From the NCBI RefSeq assembly GCF_000349565.1, contig NZ_KB714628.1:243023-307022 (forward strand): DNA of 64,000 nucleotides, in the 5' to 3' direction. Source of the DNA: Curtobacterium flaccumfaciens UCD-AKU. Lineage in GTDB: Bacteria > Actinomycetota > Actinomycetes > Actinomycetales > Microbacteriaceae. The position numbers were made by a program, and so were the translations under genes. Shown in pieces: positions 16,204 to 23,708 of the stretch. Numbering within the stretch: position 1 is the first letter of the stretch; each line of letters opens with the position of its first letter. Under the pieces are notes generated by a model, which searched no databases, was not told the origin of the DNA, and saw nothing but the letters and a program-made list of their open reading frames with translations.

Positions 16204-17865
16204 GTGAATACTCCGTTCGTGCTGCCGAGATCGAGAACTCTCTGGCGGTCGCTCGTCCTGATCGTCATGGTCGTCGCGCTTGCACTCGCCTCGATCGTGG
16301 CGATGTCGCCACCTCGAGCCGAGGCGGCTGGCGCTTGTGGGACGGCCTGCGACGACATCTCTGCCGACCCGGCAACGCTCGCGAAGCAGCTCGGGGGCTT
16401 CGTCACAGCGGGTACCTTCACCGCGACCGCGAACGGCGCCGGCAACACCAACGATCTGTACCGAAACGAGATCCTCCCGATCGCGAACGGGAACCCGACG
16501 CCGGGCTGCCAGCTCGACACTCGGGTCCTCCAGACACTCGTCATCGTGACCAAGAAGTTCGGATCGTTGCGGGTCAATGACCTGAACCGTCGTTGCCCGA
16601 CGATGACGCACCCCGTCTCTTGCGCGAGCAACGAGAGCTCCCTGCACTGCATCGACCCGAGTGTCGCGATCGACTTCGGTTCCGTCGGCGGGTCCACTGT
16701 TCAGGGTCCTGACGCACGCACGCACGAGTTGCTGGACTTCCTCGACACCTTCGTCCCGTCCGGCACGCAGGCCGGGCAGTCACAGTGCAGGTCCACCTGG
16801 TCCTTCACGAACATCACCCGCCAGTTCGCAGACACCTGCAACCACCAGCACGTCGACTTCAGCAACGTGACCAGCCCGCTGTCGATCTCACCGTCGTCGT
16901 ACTCCAACGGCACCGCCGTGGCGGTGCGTGCGAACACCGGCACACTGTGGACGTGGACCGGCAGCGCCGGCACCCCGGGCTTCGCCGCGAACTCGGGCCG
17001 ACAGATCCAGGACGGCACCTCCCCCGCACTTGCACGGGACGGCTCGAACGCCGCAGCCGCCTACGTCGACCCCAGCGGGACGCTCTGGACCTGGAAGGGC
17101 AAGGCCGGCACGACCGGCACCGCCGCTTCGGCCGGGGTCGGCGTCAAGCCAGGCACCAGCCCGGACATCGTCTCGCTCGGCGATGGAAACTTCGCCGTCG
17201 CGTTCCAAGCGAACACCGGGGATCTCTGGACCTGGAAGGGCACCGCTGGCTCAACGGGCTACGCGCAGTCCACCGGACAGGGCATGAAGGACGGCACCAA
17301 TCCGTCCATCACCACCGTCGGCAGCGGCGTGTCCGTCGCCTACCAGGCCGAAAGCGGAGGCCTCTGGACCTGGTACGGCCCGGCCGCGACCACCGGCACC
17401 GCCAAGAGCGCAGGCCTCGGGATGAAGGACGGGACAAGCCCGGCGATCACACGGGTCAACGGGTCCACCGTCGCCGTGTCCGCGCAAGCGAACACCGGCA
17501 AGCTCTGGGTCTGGAGCGGCACACCGCGGACGACGGGGCTCGCCGTGCAGACCGCTGTCGGCATGAAGGCGGGCACCAGCCCGTCGATCACGCTCGTGGG
17601 GTCGGAACTCGCCGTGGCAGCGCAAGCGAACACCGGAGACCTCTGGACGTGGCACGGAGCTCCGGGCGATGCCGGGTTCGCACACTCGGCGGACGTCGGT
17701 ATGAAGACCGACACCAGCCCGTCAGCAGTGACCGAGGGCGACCACCTCGCCGTCGCAGTCCAGGCGAACACTGGCTCGCTCTGGACGTGGACCGGCGACG
17801 CCGGCACGGACGGCTTCGCTTCCGCCGGCAACGTCGGCATGCGGAACGACCCCGGGATCGGCTGA
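16204..17865 (+). CDS. Secreted protein: M15-peptidase-like domain plus seven-repeat propeller
   Basis: The product is about 553 aa, with an N-terminal signal (SLVLIVMVVALALASIVAMS, cleaved near AEAAGA). Residues about 50-215 look like an M15-type D,D-carboxypeptidase fold: SSLHCIDPSVAIDF resembles the H-x6-8-D zinc motif and CNHQHVDF the second histidine pair, although spacing differs from VanY. Then follow seven repeats of about 46 residues with the pattern VAxQANTGxLWTWxGxAGTTG...GMKxGTSPSIT, suggesting a seven-bladed beta-propeller (PLL/tachylectin-like sugar binding). A GTG at 16204 with GGGGAAAA before it is preferred; a GTG at 16189 is also in frame. It may bind and trim cell-wall or host glycans (inference). 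Confidence 0.75.
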   Translation: MNTPFVLPRSRTLWRSLVLIVMVVALALASIVAMSPPRAEAAGACGTACDDISADPATLAKQLGGFVTAGTFTATANGAGNTNDLYRNEILPIANGNPTPGCQLDTRVLQTLVIVTKKFGSLRVNDLNRRCPTMTHPVSCASNESSLHCIDPSVAIDFGSVGGSTVQGPDARTHELLDFLDTFVPSGTQAGQSQCRSTWSFTNITRQFADTCNHQHVDFSNVTSPLSISPSSYSNGTAVAVRANTGTLWTWTGSAGTPGFAANSGRQIQDGTSPALARDGSNAAAAYVDPSGTLWTWKGKAGTTGTAASAGVGVKPGTSPDIVSLGDGNFAVAFQANTGDLWTWKGTAGSTGYAQSTGQGMKDGTNPSITTVGSGVSVAYQAESGGLWTWYGPAATTGTAKSAGLGMKDGTSPAITRVNGSTVAVSAQANTGKLWVWSGTPRTTGLAVQTAVGMKAGTSPSITLVGSELAVAAQANTGDLWTWHGAPGDAGFAHSADVGMKTDTSPSAVTEGDHLAVAVQANTGSLWTWTGDAGTDGFASAGNVGMRNDPGIG

Positions 17866-17886
17866 ACCCGAAACACCGGACCGAAG

Positions 17887-17924
17887 AAACGCCCTGTCTC
17901 CACGCGCTCGGAGACAGGGCGTTT
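17887..17924 (+). terminator. Strong intrinsic terminator
   Basis: A 15-bp perfect stem (AAACGCCCTGTCTCC at 17887-17901, complement at 17910-17924) with an 8-base loop ends in TTT, 21 bases behind the propeller gene. The A/T-flanked stem would work in both directions. Confidence 0.88.
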
Positions 17925-18128
17925 CCCGTCCAACCGCGCCCCCGCTCGACCTGGTCGGTGAGCTCCGCCGCGATCAGGCCGTCCGCGACTTCCAGGCCTG
18001 CGGCCCCGCCATCGAAGCGTGACTCCGCCGCGCTTCGGACGCTGGCCTGGGCGGCCCATGCGACGAGCAGGGTGCGCCGCGCCCATGCAGGTCCCGTTCC
18101 CCGACGGACCGGACGGGTGGCTCGTCGG
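17925..18128. other. Unassigned stretch, possible gene remnant
   Basis: No confident gene. On the minus strand one frame reads a coding-like string (around SAAESRFDGGAAGLEV at about 17990-18040) but it has no start codon and runs into the terminator. It may be a decayed gene end or chance. Confidence 0.25.
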
Positions 18129-18587
18129 TCAGGACTTCGGCGCGACTCCGAAGGCCGAAGGGCTCCTGCCGATGGCGTGCAGCAGCCCGCGGACCTCCCA
18201 CGACCCGGCTCCGACCTCGACCGCGTGTTCGGCCGACGTGTCGATGCGGCCAGCGGTTGTCCGGTTGTTCGTCCGCGTCACGCCTTTCCAGAGGACGAGT
18301 TTCCCGCAGTCCTCCGTGGTGATGACGACCCGCGCATCCTGGCCACCGATGCCACGGTTCGACGATCCGCGGGTGATGCCCTCGGCCGACGTGACGTGGC
18401 AGCGGAGCGTGAGCCGGTGGCCGAGGTGGTACGAGCGCAGCGCGGCCGGAGCGATCAGCCCGGCCACGACGGTGACGATGATCACGCCGATCCCGACGAC
18501 GAACCGGACCACGGCACGAGCCCGTGCGCGAGCCGCGGCCGTCGTCGGTGCGTTCAGCGCGCGATCAGCTCGACGGCCGGTCATCAT
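18129..18587 (-). CDS. Membrane-anchored protein of unknown function
   Basis: This 152-aa protein has an Arg/Ala-rich N-terminus, one hydrophobic helix (VVRFVVGIGVIIVTVVAGLI, about residues 27-46) and a soluble, beta-rich remainder with cysteines in RCHV and EDCGK. It is probably a single-pass membrane protein with the C-terminal domain outside. The ATG at 18585-18587 (or the next codon, also ATG) follows a GAGAGG ribosome site, which distinguishes it from the plus-strand shadow frame across the same DNA. I recognise no family. It lies just outside the lower-GC island and has normal high-GC codon use, so I do not count it as part of the island. Confidence 0.6.
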   Translation of the reverse strand: MMTGRRADRALNAPTTAAARARARAVVRFVVGIGVIIVTVVAGLIAPAALRSYHLGHRLTLRCHVTSAEGITRGSSNRGIGGQDARVVITTEDCGKLVLWKGVTRTNNRTTAGRIDTSAEHAVEVGAGSWEVRGLLHAIGRSPSAFGVAPKS

Positions 18588-18873
18588 CGTCCTCTCGCCG
18601 GGTGGCCAGTCCATGTTGCCGGACCGCTGGCGTCAGAAGCTGTCCCTCTGAGACGTCCGCTCATGTCAAACCGCCTTCGACTCGGAGCCACGAGCGAGCG
18701 ATCTCGACCGCCTCATCCCCAAAGCGTGATGGCGACAGCGCGCATCCAACAGCGTGGTCGTCCACAACACCCCGGGCTGTGCCGGAGCCCCATCTGCCAC
18801 CGCGAACAACGAACGCAGCACCGAGCCGATATGACGCTCTTATGTCGGCTCAAGACAACCGGCCGTTCAAGGG
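18588..18873. other. Left border of low-GC island; no gene seen
   Basis: No convincing gene is seen. GC falls from left to right. An imperfect hairpin (GAGCCGA at 18823-18829, complement at 18845-18851) lies just beyond the stop of the RelA/SpoT-like gene and could be its terminator. No attachment-site repeat was found by eye. Confidence 0.4.
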
Positions 18874-19854
18874 TCAGACACCTTGAGGCAGGACAACACC
18901 CGCGCTTACGCAGGCTTTTCTGATCACATCTTCGAAGTCGGTGTTGGCGATTGCGTTAGCCAGCAGATATGGCTTGGATTCCGCTCGTTCAAGGACAGCA
19001 AGAATCTCGGGCTGCGAGTAAAGCCAGTCGCGGGAGTCCACATAATCTGCAGCCTCAGGAGCACGCTGCTTCAGCAACAGACTAATCCTGGACCTATTTG
19101 ACTCACAGAATTTATGCACCAGATCCTCCACGGGGTCAGCGCCCGAAGGATAGGCACTCAACAGGAGATTCATTAAGACTACGTCCGCGGAAGGGGGCGT
19201 GATCTCCCCGCTCAGATCCTCGTACTCCTGTTCCAGCGCTTCGAGAGCGAGCGCCGGCCTGTACATAGGCAGTTTCCTCCTCTTACGAATCATCCGCTGA
19301 ACCTCGTCGTCAAACAGTTCAACTAGAACGGTAAGCCTGTCAATTACTCGCCGCATCTTGCCGGGAGGTTTCACAAGCCCTTTGTACAGCAGCTTATGCG
19401 ACACCACTGACCATGCATCCTGAGCACGGGTTCGTAGCTGCACCTCAGCCAGGATCAACTCTTCCTTGTCATCGACAACACTCGCCGCCGACAAGATGAA
19501 GTGGATACCGGGATAGAACAGCTGGTCATGCTTGCCTCGCTTGACGGTGCGTTCAACGATGTGCCACGGACCTCGCTGTATGAGCCCGTCTGCGGTGCGG
19601 ACGTCCTCCTTCGTCGAGCAGACGATTCTCAGGCCAATTTTGTCCTGGATAGAGGTCCAAGAACGGGGGTTCGACGGGTCCGCACGTGCCTTCCGAATGA
19701 GGCTGCGTGCCGTCTTCACCCGCCCCGATACCACGTAGTCGCTCAGAAGCGGTGACACGACCTCCTTGAGGTCGCGCTCGTAAGTCACGAGCGCCTCATC
19801 CAGCGACGGCCGCGCATCTCGGTAGCGCGATCCGAGGTCCTCGGCGTCCGCCAT
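18874..19854 (-). CDS. RelA/SpoT-type nucleotide pyrophosphokinase
   Basis: The 326-aa product carries a RelA_SpoT synthetase domain, a family that transfers pyrophosphate from ATP to GDP/GTP or, in toxic members, to other targets such as tRNA. Visible motifs are SGRVKTARSLIRK (about residues 43-55, ATP site), QDKIGLRIVC (about 70-79, metal-binding Asp), FYPGIHFIL and AEVQLRT with the second catalytic Glu, then AWSVVSHKLLYKG. There is no HD hydrolase, TGS or ACT domain, so it is a stand-alone synthetase with an extra C-terminal part of about 160 residues. ATG at 19852-19854 overlaps the upstream stop (TGATG), showing coupling to the NA37-like gene. GC is far lower than in neighbouring genes, suggesting transfer. 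Confidence 0.82.
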   Translation of the reverse strand: MADAEDLGSRYRDARPSLDEALVTYERDLKEVVSPLLSDYVVSGRVKTARSLIRKARADPSNPRSWTSIQDKIGLRIVCSTKEDVRTADGLIQRGPWHIVERTVKRGKHDQLFYPGIHFILSAASVVDDKEELILAEVQLRTRAQDAWSVVSHKLLYKGLVKPPGKMRRVIDRLTVLVELFDDEVQRMIRKRRKLPMYRPALALEALEQEYEDLSGEITPPSADVVLMNLLLSAYPSGADPVEDLVHKFCESNRSRISLLLKQRAPEAADYVDSRDWLYSQPEILAVLERAESKPYLLANAIANTDFEDVIRKACVSAGVVLPQGV

Positions 19855-20891
19855 CACACTGGCGGACGTGACAGGCGGTAGGAGTCCGCCTCACCCTTCA
19901 CAATGATTCGGGGACCGTCCTCCGAAGTCGGGTCAACAACCACAGTTCCGTTCTGCATGGCCTCGCTGGAGGCAGTGATCGTCACGCCTGACGAAGTCTT
20001 CACTTTCAAGCCCCCAATCTGGCCCCTCACCAACCGAGTGTCTTTTGAAAATGTCGACGAACGAATTTGACTCGGGAGACTCTGGGAGAAATCATCTCGG
20101 TCCTCGGCATCCATGAATTCTTGAATAAAGGAACTCGGTGTTAGTTGAGCAGAAGGACTTTCAAGCACGGCAACGGCCGCCGTCGCATACCGCGCACGCT
20201 TCTCTTCCGGCATTCCAGGCGTGTTGATGAACTTGGTGACGGCCTTGACGAACTCTTCCGTCTGCACTTCCGCGCGATGCTTTAGTTCACATCCAAGAAA
20301 TTGCTGCAGAAAGTAGTCAGCGAAAGAAACGCCGTTCTGCTTGTCCACCATTAGGCCAACAAGCTGATCCTGAGCATCAATCCAGAATAATCCGATCTTA
20401 TAGACGCGAGAGTTCTGCCCCATGATGAGTTCAGTGAGATGTTCTACCTCAAAAACAACGTTCTCGCCGTTCGTCTCATGGTTCAAGCGGACGCCTTCCT
20501 GGTGCTCAGCCTTCAGAATGACGAAACGATCACCGGTACTAGCTTTAGCGAGGGCTGCCATAAATACGCCAGCGGAGCTACCATTCGTCTGCTTGCGATG
20601 CATCCAATCGGCGATTTGCTTCGAGTTGTCAGCAAGGAGGTCGGGATTTTCAAGTGCAGCTCGCACCAGATCTGGTACTGGGCTGCCGTACGTGTCGGTT
20701 GCGACAATCTCTCGTGCGAACGCGAATGCTGGCTGCAGCATTTCTTCCCGGATGAAGCGATCCGTCGCGGGGTTCAGTGGCGTCGGAGCGGAGGAATATA
20801 ACGGCTCAGCCCCGCCCTGATCCTGCCGGCGACCGCGAGGGATCTCATGCAGCATTGTCTGCTGAAGAGTCAGTGGTTCTACAGTCGGCAC
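19854..20891 (-). CDS. NA37/YejK-like nucleoid-associated protein
   Basis: The 345-aa product matches the 37-kDa nucleoid-associated protein family (YejK/NdpA, PF04245; about 335 aa in E. coli). Supporting stretches are QQTMLHEIPRGRR at the start, IREEMLQPAF, and GDRFVILKAEHQEGVRL. The strongest match is DYFLQQFLGCELKHRAEVQTEEFVKAVTKF, split here as DYFLQQFLGCEL and QTEEFVKAVTKF. These are the most conserved parts of the family. I chose GTG at 20889-20891 because GGGAGAGGA lies just upstream and the product then starts as the family does; an ATG far upstream adds arginine-rich junk. It is the first gene of the pair and overlaps the RelA/SpoT-like gene. GC is low (26 of 60 bases at 20281-20340), unlike its surroundings. 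Confidence 0.8.
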   Translation of the reverse strand: MPTVEPLTLQQTMLHEIPRGRRQDQGGAEPLYSSAPTPLNPATDRFIREEMLQPAFAFAREIVATDTYGSPVPDLVRAALENPDLLADNSKQIADWMHRKQTNGSSAGVFMAALAKASTGDRFVILKAEHQEGVRLNHETNGENVVFEVEHLTELIMGQNSRVYKIGLFWIDAQDQLVGLMVDKQNGVSFADYFLQQFLGCELKHRAEVQTEEFVKAVTKFINTPGMPEEKRARYATAAVAVLESPSAQLTPSSFIQEFMDAEDRDDFSQSLPSQIRSSTFSKDTRLVRGQIGGLKVKTSSGVTITASSEAMQNGTVVVDPTSEDGPRIIVKGEADSYRLSRPPV

Positions 20892-21158
20892 GATGATCCT
20901 CTCCCGCCTCGTCCGTGAGGCATGCTCGATGCAACTGTATCGAGTGCGCTGGGCGCGAGCGTCTCCACGGTCACGCGCGCCACCCCCGAACCGCGTCAAA
21001 TTCGACGGCGATCCGTTTGCCGCTCTGGGGTATACCTCAACGCCACGGCGTCGGAAGCACCGACGAGTGTTGTTCTGGGCTACGTCACATCGCTTTCGCC
21101 ATAGAAGCGTGCAACGGCCCAGACCTGATGCCACACGCAGCCAGGCGCAGTGCTTTCG
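20892..21158. promoter_or_regulatory. Promoter side of the low-GC island
   Basis: No gene is seen in these 267 bases between the NA37-like start and the LacI-family stop. On the minus strand a TATACC element (complement of 21030-21040 region) is a possible -10 box, without a convincing -35. High GC resumes near 21150. Confidence 0.35.
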
Positions 21159-22292
21159 TCAGCCGGGGCTCGGAGCTGGCGGCGGCCCCGTCGTGTCCCC
21201 CACCCGCAACTCCGACGTGAACGACGCCGGTTGCGGCTCCGCACCCTCGAGCATCGCCAGGGCAGCACGGGCGGCGGCCTGGCCCTTCTGCACGAACGGC
21301 TGCACCAGGGTGGTCAGATGCCGGATCGGGGTGCGGTGGAGCAGGCTGTCGTCCACGGTGATGCCGTCGAATCCGACGACGCTGACGTCCTCGGGGACAC
21401 GGAGTCCGGCGTCGAGCGCGGCCGAGATCACACCGACGGCGATCAGGTCACTCTGGGCGATGACGGCGGTGGGGCGGGGGCCTTCGGCTGCGAAGAGCTC
21501 GGTGCCGGCGAGACGCCCCTCTTCCACCGAGCTGCCGGCGGTCTCGATCGCGATGGCGTCCGGGTAGACCTGGCGCACACCACGCAGGCGTTCGAGCGTC
21601 GTGAAGGCGATGCCCTCGTCCTGCCGAGCTGCGTCGATCGGCCCCCGGCGGCGTGCGGCATCGAGGGGAAGGGTCACGACGGTCACGTCCTGGTGCCCGA
21701 GCCCCTGCAGGTACTCCGCAGCACGGCGAGAGGCATCCCGGTTGTCGAGCTGGACGGGGACAGCGCCCTCAATCTCGGCCGCCTCGATCGCGACGACCGG
21801 GATCTGCCGACGGCGCAGCACGGCGACGGCGGGGTCGATCCGGACGTTGCACCCGACGAGCACGACGGCGTCCATCGGGGCATCCACCAGCGGGCCGGCG
21901 CCCTGCTCGTCGTCGAGCGGACTCCGGACGAGCAGCAGTGAGGCACCGGCGGCACCGGCGACCTCGGCGATGCCGTCGAGCGTCAGGACGTTGACCGGGT
22001 CACGGAACGCATCGCTCAGGCGCTCGTCCATCACGACGCCGATGACGCCGGAACGACCTCGGCGCAGCGAACGGGCACGGGGATCGGGGCCGCCGTAACC
22101 GAGGTCGGCGGCAGCGGCGAGCACGCGGGCCTTGGCGTCCTCGGACACCGGGCCGAGACCGCTGAACGCGAGCGAGGCCGTCGACGGCGCGACACCGGCG
22201 GCACGGGCGACCGCGGCGAGCGTCGGGCGCGACGGACGGGTGGCGCCGCCGCGGGAAGGCGACGCGCCGGGTCCTGTTGCCGGTTCGTCCAT
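21159..22292 (-). CDS. LacI-family transcription regulator
   Basis: This 377-aa repressor has an N-terminal helix-turn-helix (TLAAVARAAGVAPSTASLAFSG, about residues 24-45, given here in part as TLAAVARAAGVAPSTASLAF) and the hinge helix following EDAKARVLAAAADLGY. A periplasmic-binding-protein-like sugar domain begins at GVIGVVMD. The C-terminal VSVVGFDGITVDD motif is typical of the family. It diverges from an MFS transporter gene, and the 16-bp palindrome between the two genes has the GAATCGATTC shape with the central CG that LacI proteins bind. It therefore probably controls that transporter and itself. The ligand is unknown. Confidence 0.92.
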   Translation of the reverse strand: MDEPATGPGASPSRGGATRPSRPTLAAVARAAGVAPSTASLAFSGLGPVSEDAKARVLAAAADLGYGGPDPRARSLRRGRSGVIGVVMDERLSDAFRDPVNVLTLDGIAEVAGAAGASLLLVRSPLDDEQGAGPLVDAPMDAVVLVGCNVRIDPAVAVLRRRQIPVVAIEAAEIEGAVPVQLDNRDASRRAAEYLQGLGHQDVTVVTLPLDAARRRGPIDAARQDEGIAFTTLERLRGVRQVYPDAIAIETAGSSVEEGRLAGTELFAAEGPRPTAVIAQSDLIAVGVISAALDAGLRVPEDVSVVGFDGITVDDSLLHRTPIRHLTTLVQPFVQKGQAAARAALAMLEGAEPQPASFTSELRVGDTTGPPPAPSPG

Positions 22293-22319
22293 CGCCCGTT
22301 AGCGTAGCCGGAACGAGCA

Positions 22320-22335
22320 GTCGAATCGATTCGAC
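22320..22335. promoter_or_regulatory. LacI-type operator palindrome
   Basis: GTCGAATCGATTCGAC is a perfect 16-bp palindrome with a central CG, located 27 bases upstream of the LacI-family start and 62 bases upstream of the MFS start. Shape and position fit the operator of the adjacent regulator. Confidence 0.8.
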
Positions 22336-22397
22336 AACCGCAACACCAGCACCAGAACGCGCAGCACCGAGCGCGTCGCAGCACGATGGGAACCACC

Positions 22398-23696
22398 ATG
22401 ACGACGCCGTCCACCCGCACCGTCCCGACCACCAAGGCCTGGATCATCGCGGTGTTCGTGGTGTTCACCCTGTCCGGGCTCGACATCGCGACGTGGCTGG
22501 GCCGGATCCCGAGCGTCCGCGACTCCCTCGGGGCGAGCACGTTCGAGATGGGCCTGCTCGTGCTCGGCATGGCCGTCGGCTCGATCGGCGGTCTGACCTT
22601 CGCCGGGCACATCGTCGCGAAGCTCGGTGCGAGACGGGGCGTGCAGGTGGCTGCGGCGTGCCTGGCGGTCGGCATGATCTTCGCCGGGGTCGCGGTCACG
22701 CTCGGGTGGGGCTTCGCCGCCATCTGGATCGCGCTCATCGCGTTCGGCTTCGGCAACGGCCTGTGCGACGTGTCGATGAACGTCTCCGGCGCCGCCGCCG
22801 AGAAGGCCGGCGGACGCACGATCATGCCGCTGTTCCACGCCGCGTTCAGCCTCGGCACGCTCGCCGGTGCGGGCCTCGGCGCCCTGGCCGAGAAGCTCGA
22901 GATCCCGGTGTCGGGGCACTTCATCGTGCTCGTCGTCATCACGAGCGCCGCCATGCTCGTCGCCGTCGCGAAGTTCCAGGACGAGCACCTCGTCGAGCAG
23001 CCGGTGTCGACCGACACCAGCCCGGTCGCGACCCCGCTCACCCGCTGGCAGGTCTGGGCACAGCCCTCCACGCTGCTCATCGGCGTGATCGTGCTCGGCA
23101 TGGCGCTGGCCGAGGGGTCCGCGAACGACTGGCTGCCCCTCGCGATGATCGACGGCCACGGGCTCGACAACGCCGGCGGTGCTGCCGTGCTGACGGTGTT
23201 CCTGGCCGCGATGACCGCTGGCCGCGTCGCCGGCAGCCCGCTGATCGACAAGTTCGGCCGCGTGCCGATCCTGCGCATCAGCGCCGCCGTCGCAGTGGTC
23301 GGCCTGGGCATGCTCATCTTCATCGACAACGTGCCGCTCGCGATCGTCGGCGTCGTGCTCTGGGGCCTCGGTGCCAGCCTCGGCTTCCCGATGGGCATGT
23401 CCGCCGCGGCCGACGACCCCCGCACCGCGGCCGCCAAGGTCAGCGCCGTCGCGACGATCGGCTACGTGGCGTTCCTGGCCGGGCCCCCGCTGATCGGGTT
23501 CCTCGGCGAGCAGATCGGCCTGCTCGGCGCGCTGCTGATCGTCTTCGTGTTCATCATCGCGGCCGGCCTGGCTTCGGGTGCGGCCCGCGAGACCGGTGCC
23601 GCCGCCCGCCCCGCCCGCGGGACCGACACGAGCACGACCGAGCACGAGCACGACACCGCGACCAGCGAGACCGAGAACGCCAGCGACCGCAGCTGA
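22398..23696 (+). CDS. MFS transporter, LacI-controlled
   Basis: This is a 432-aa major facilitator with about 12 membrane helices. It begins with a short cytoplasmic leader, then WIIAVFVVFTLSGLDIATWLGRIP, and shows the helix 2-3 loop GLTFAGHIVAKLGARRG. The arrangement with GxxxDVSMN (CDVSMNVSGAAAE) resembles the FucP/YbjJ-like branch of putative sugar transporters. The C-terminus is polar and Thr/Glu-rich. Two ATG codons are possible (22386 and 22398). The second follows GGGA at normal spacing and is preferred. The divergent LacI gene and the operator in between suggest uptake or export of a carbohydrate under its control. Confidence 0.82.
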   Translation: MTTPSTRTVPTTKAWIIAVFVVFTLSGLDIATWLGRIPSVRDSLGASTFEMGLLVLGMAVGSIGGLTFAGHIVAKLGARRGVQVAAACLAVGMIFAGVAVTLGWGFAAIWIALIAFGFGNGLCDVSMNVSGAAAEKAGGRTIMPLFHAAFSLGTLAGAGLGALAEKLEIPVSGHFIVLVVITSAAMLVAVAKFQDEHLVEQPVSTDTSPVATPLTRWQVWAQPSTLLIGVIVLGMALAEGSANDWLPLAMIDGHGLDNAGGAAVLTVFLAAMTAGRVAGSPLIDKFGRVPILRISAAVAVVGLGMLIFIDNVPLAIVGVVLWGLGASLGFPMGMSAAADDPRTAAAKVSAVATIGYVAFLAGPPLIGFLGEQIGLLGALLIVFVFIIAAGLASGAARETGAAARPARGTDTSTTEHEHDTATSETENASDRS

Positions 23697-23708
23697 CGCA
23701 ACGAGCCC

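Noticed and set aside
17974-18201. 75-codon minus-strand frame
   Set aside because: No ribosome site, arginine-rich, overlaps the better supported membrane protein gene.
18650-21160. Attachment-site repeats flanking the low-GC island
   Set aside because: No direct repeat of useful length was seen by eye, and no integrase gene is present.
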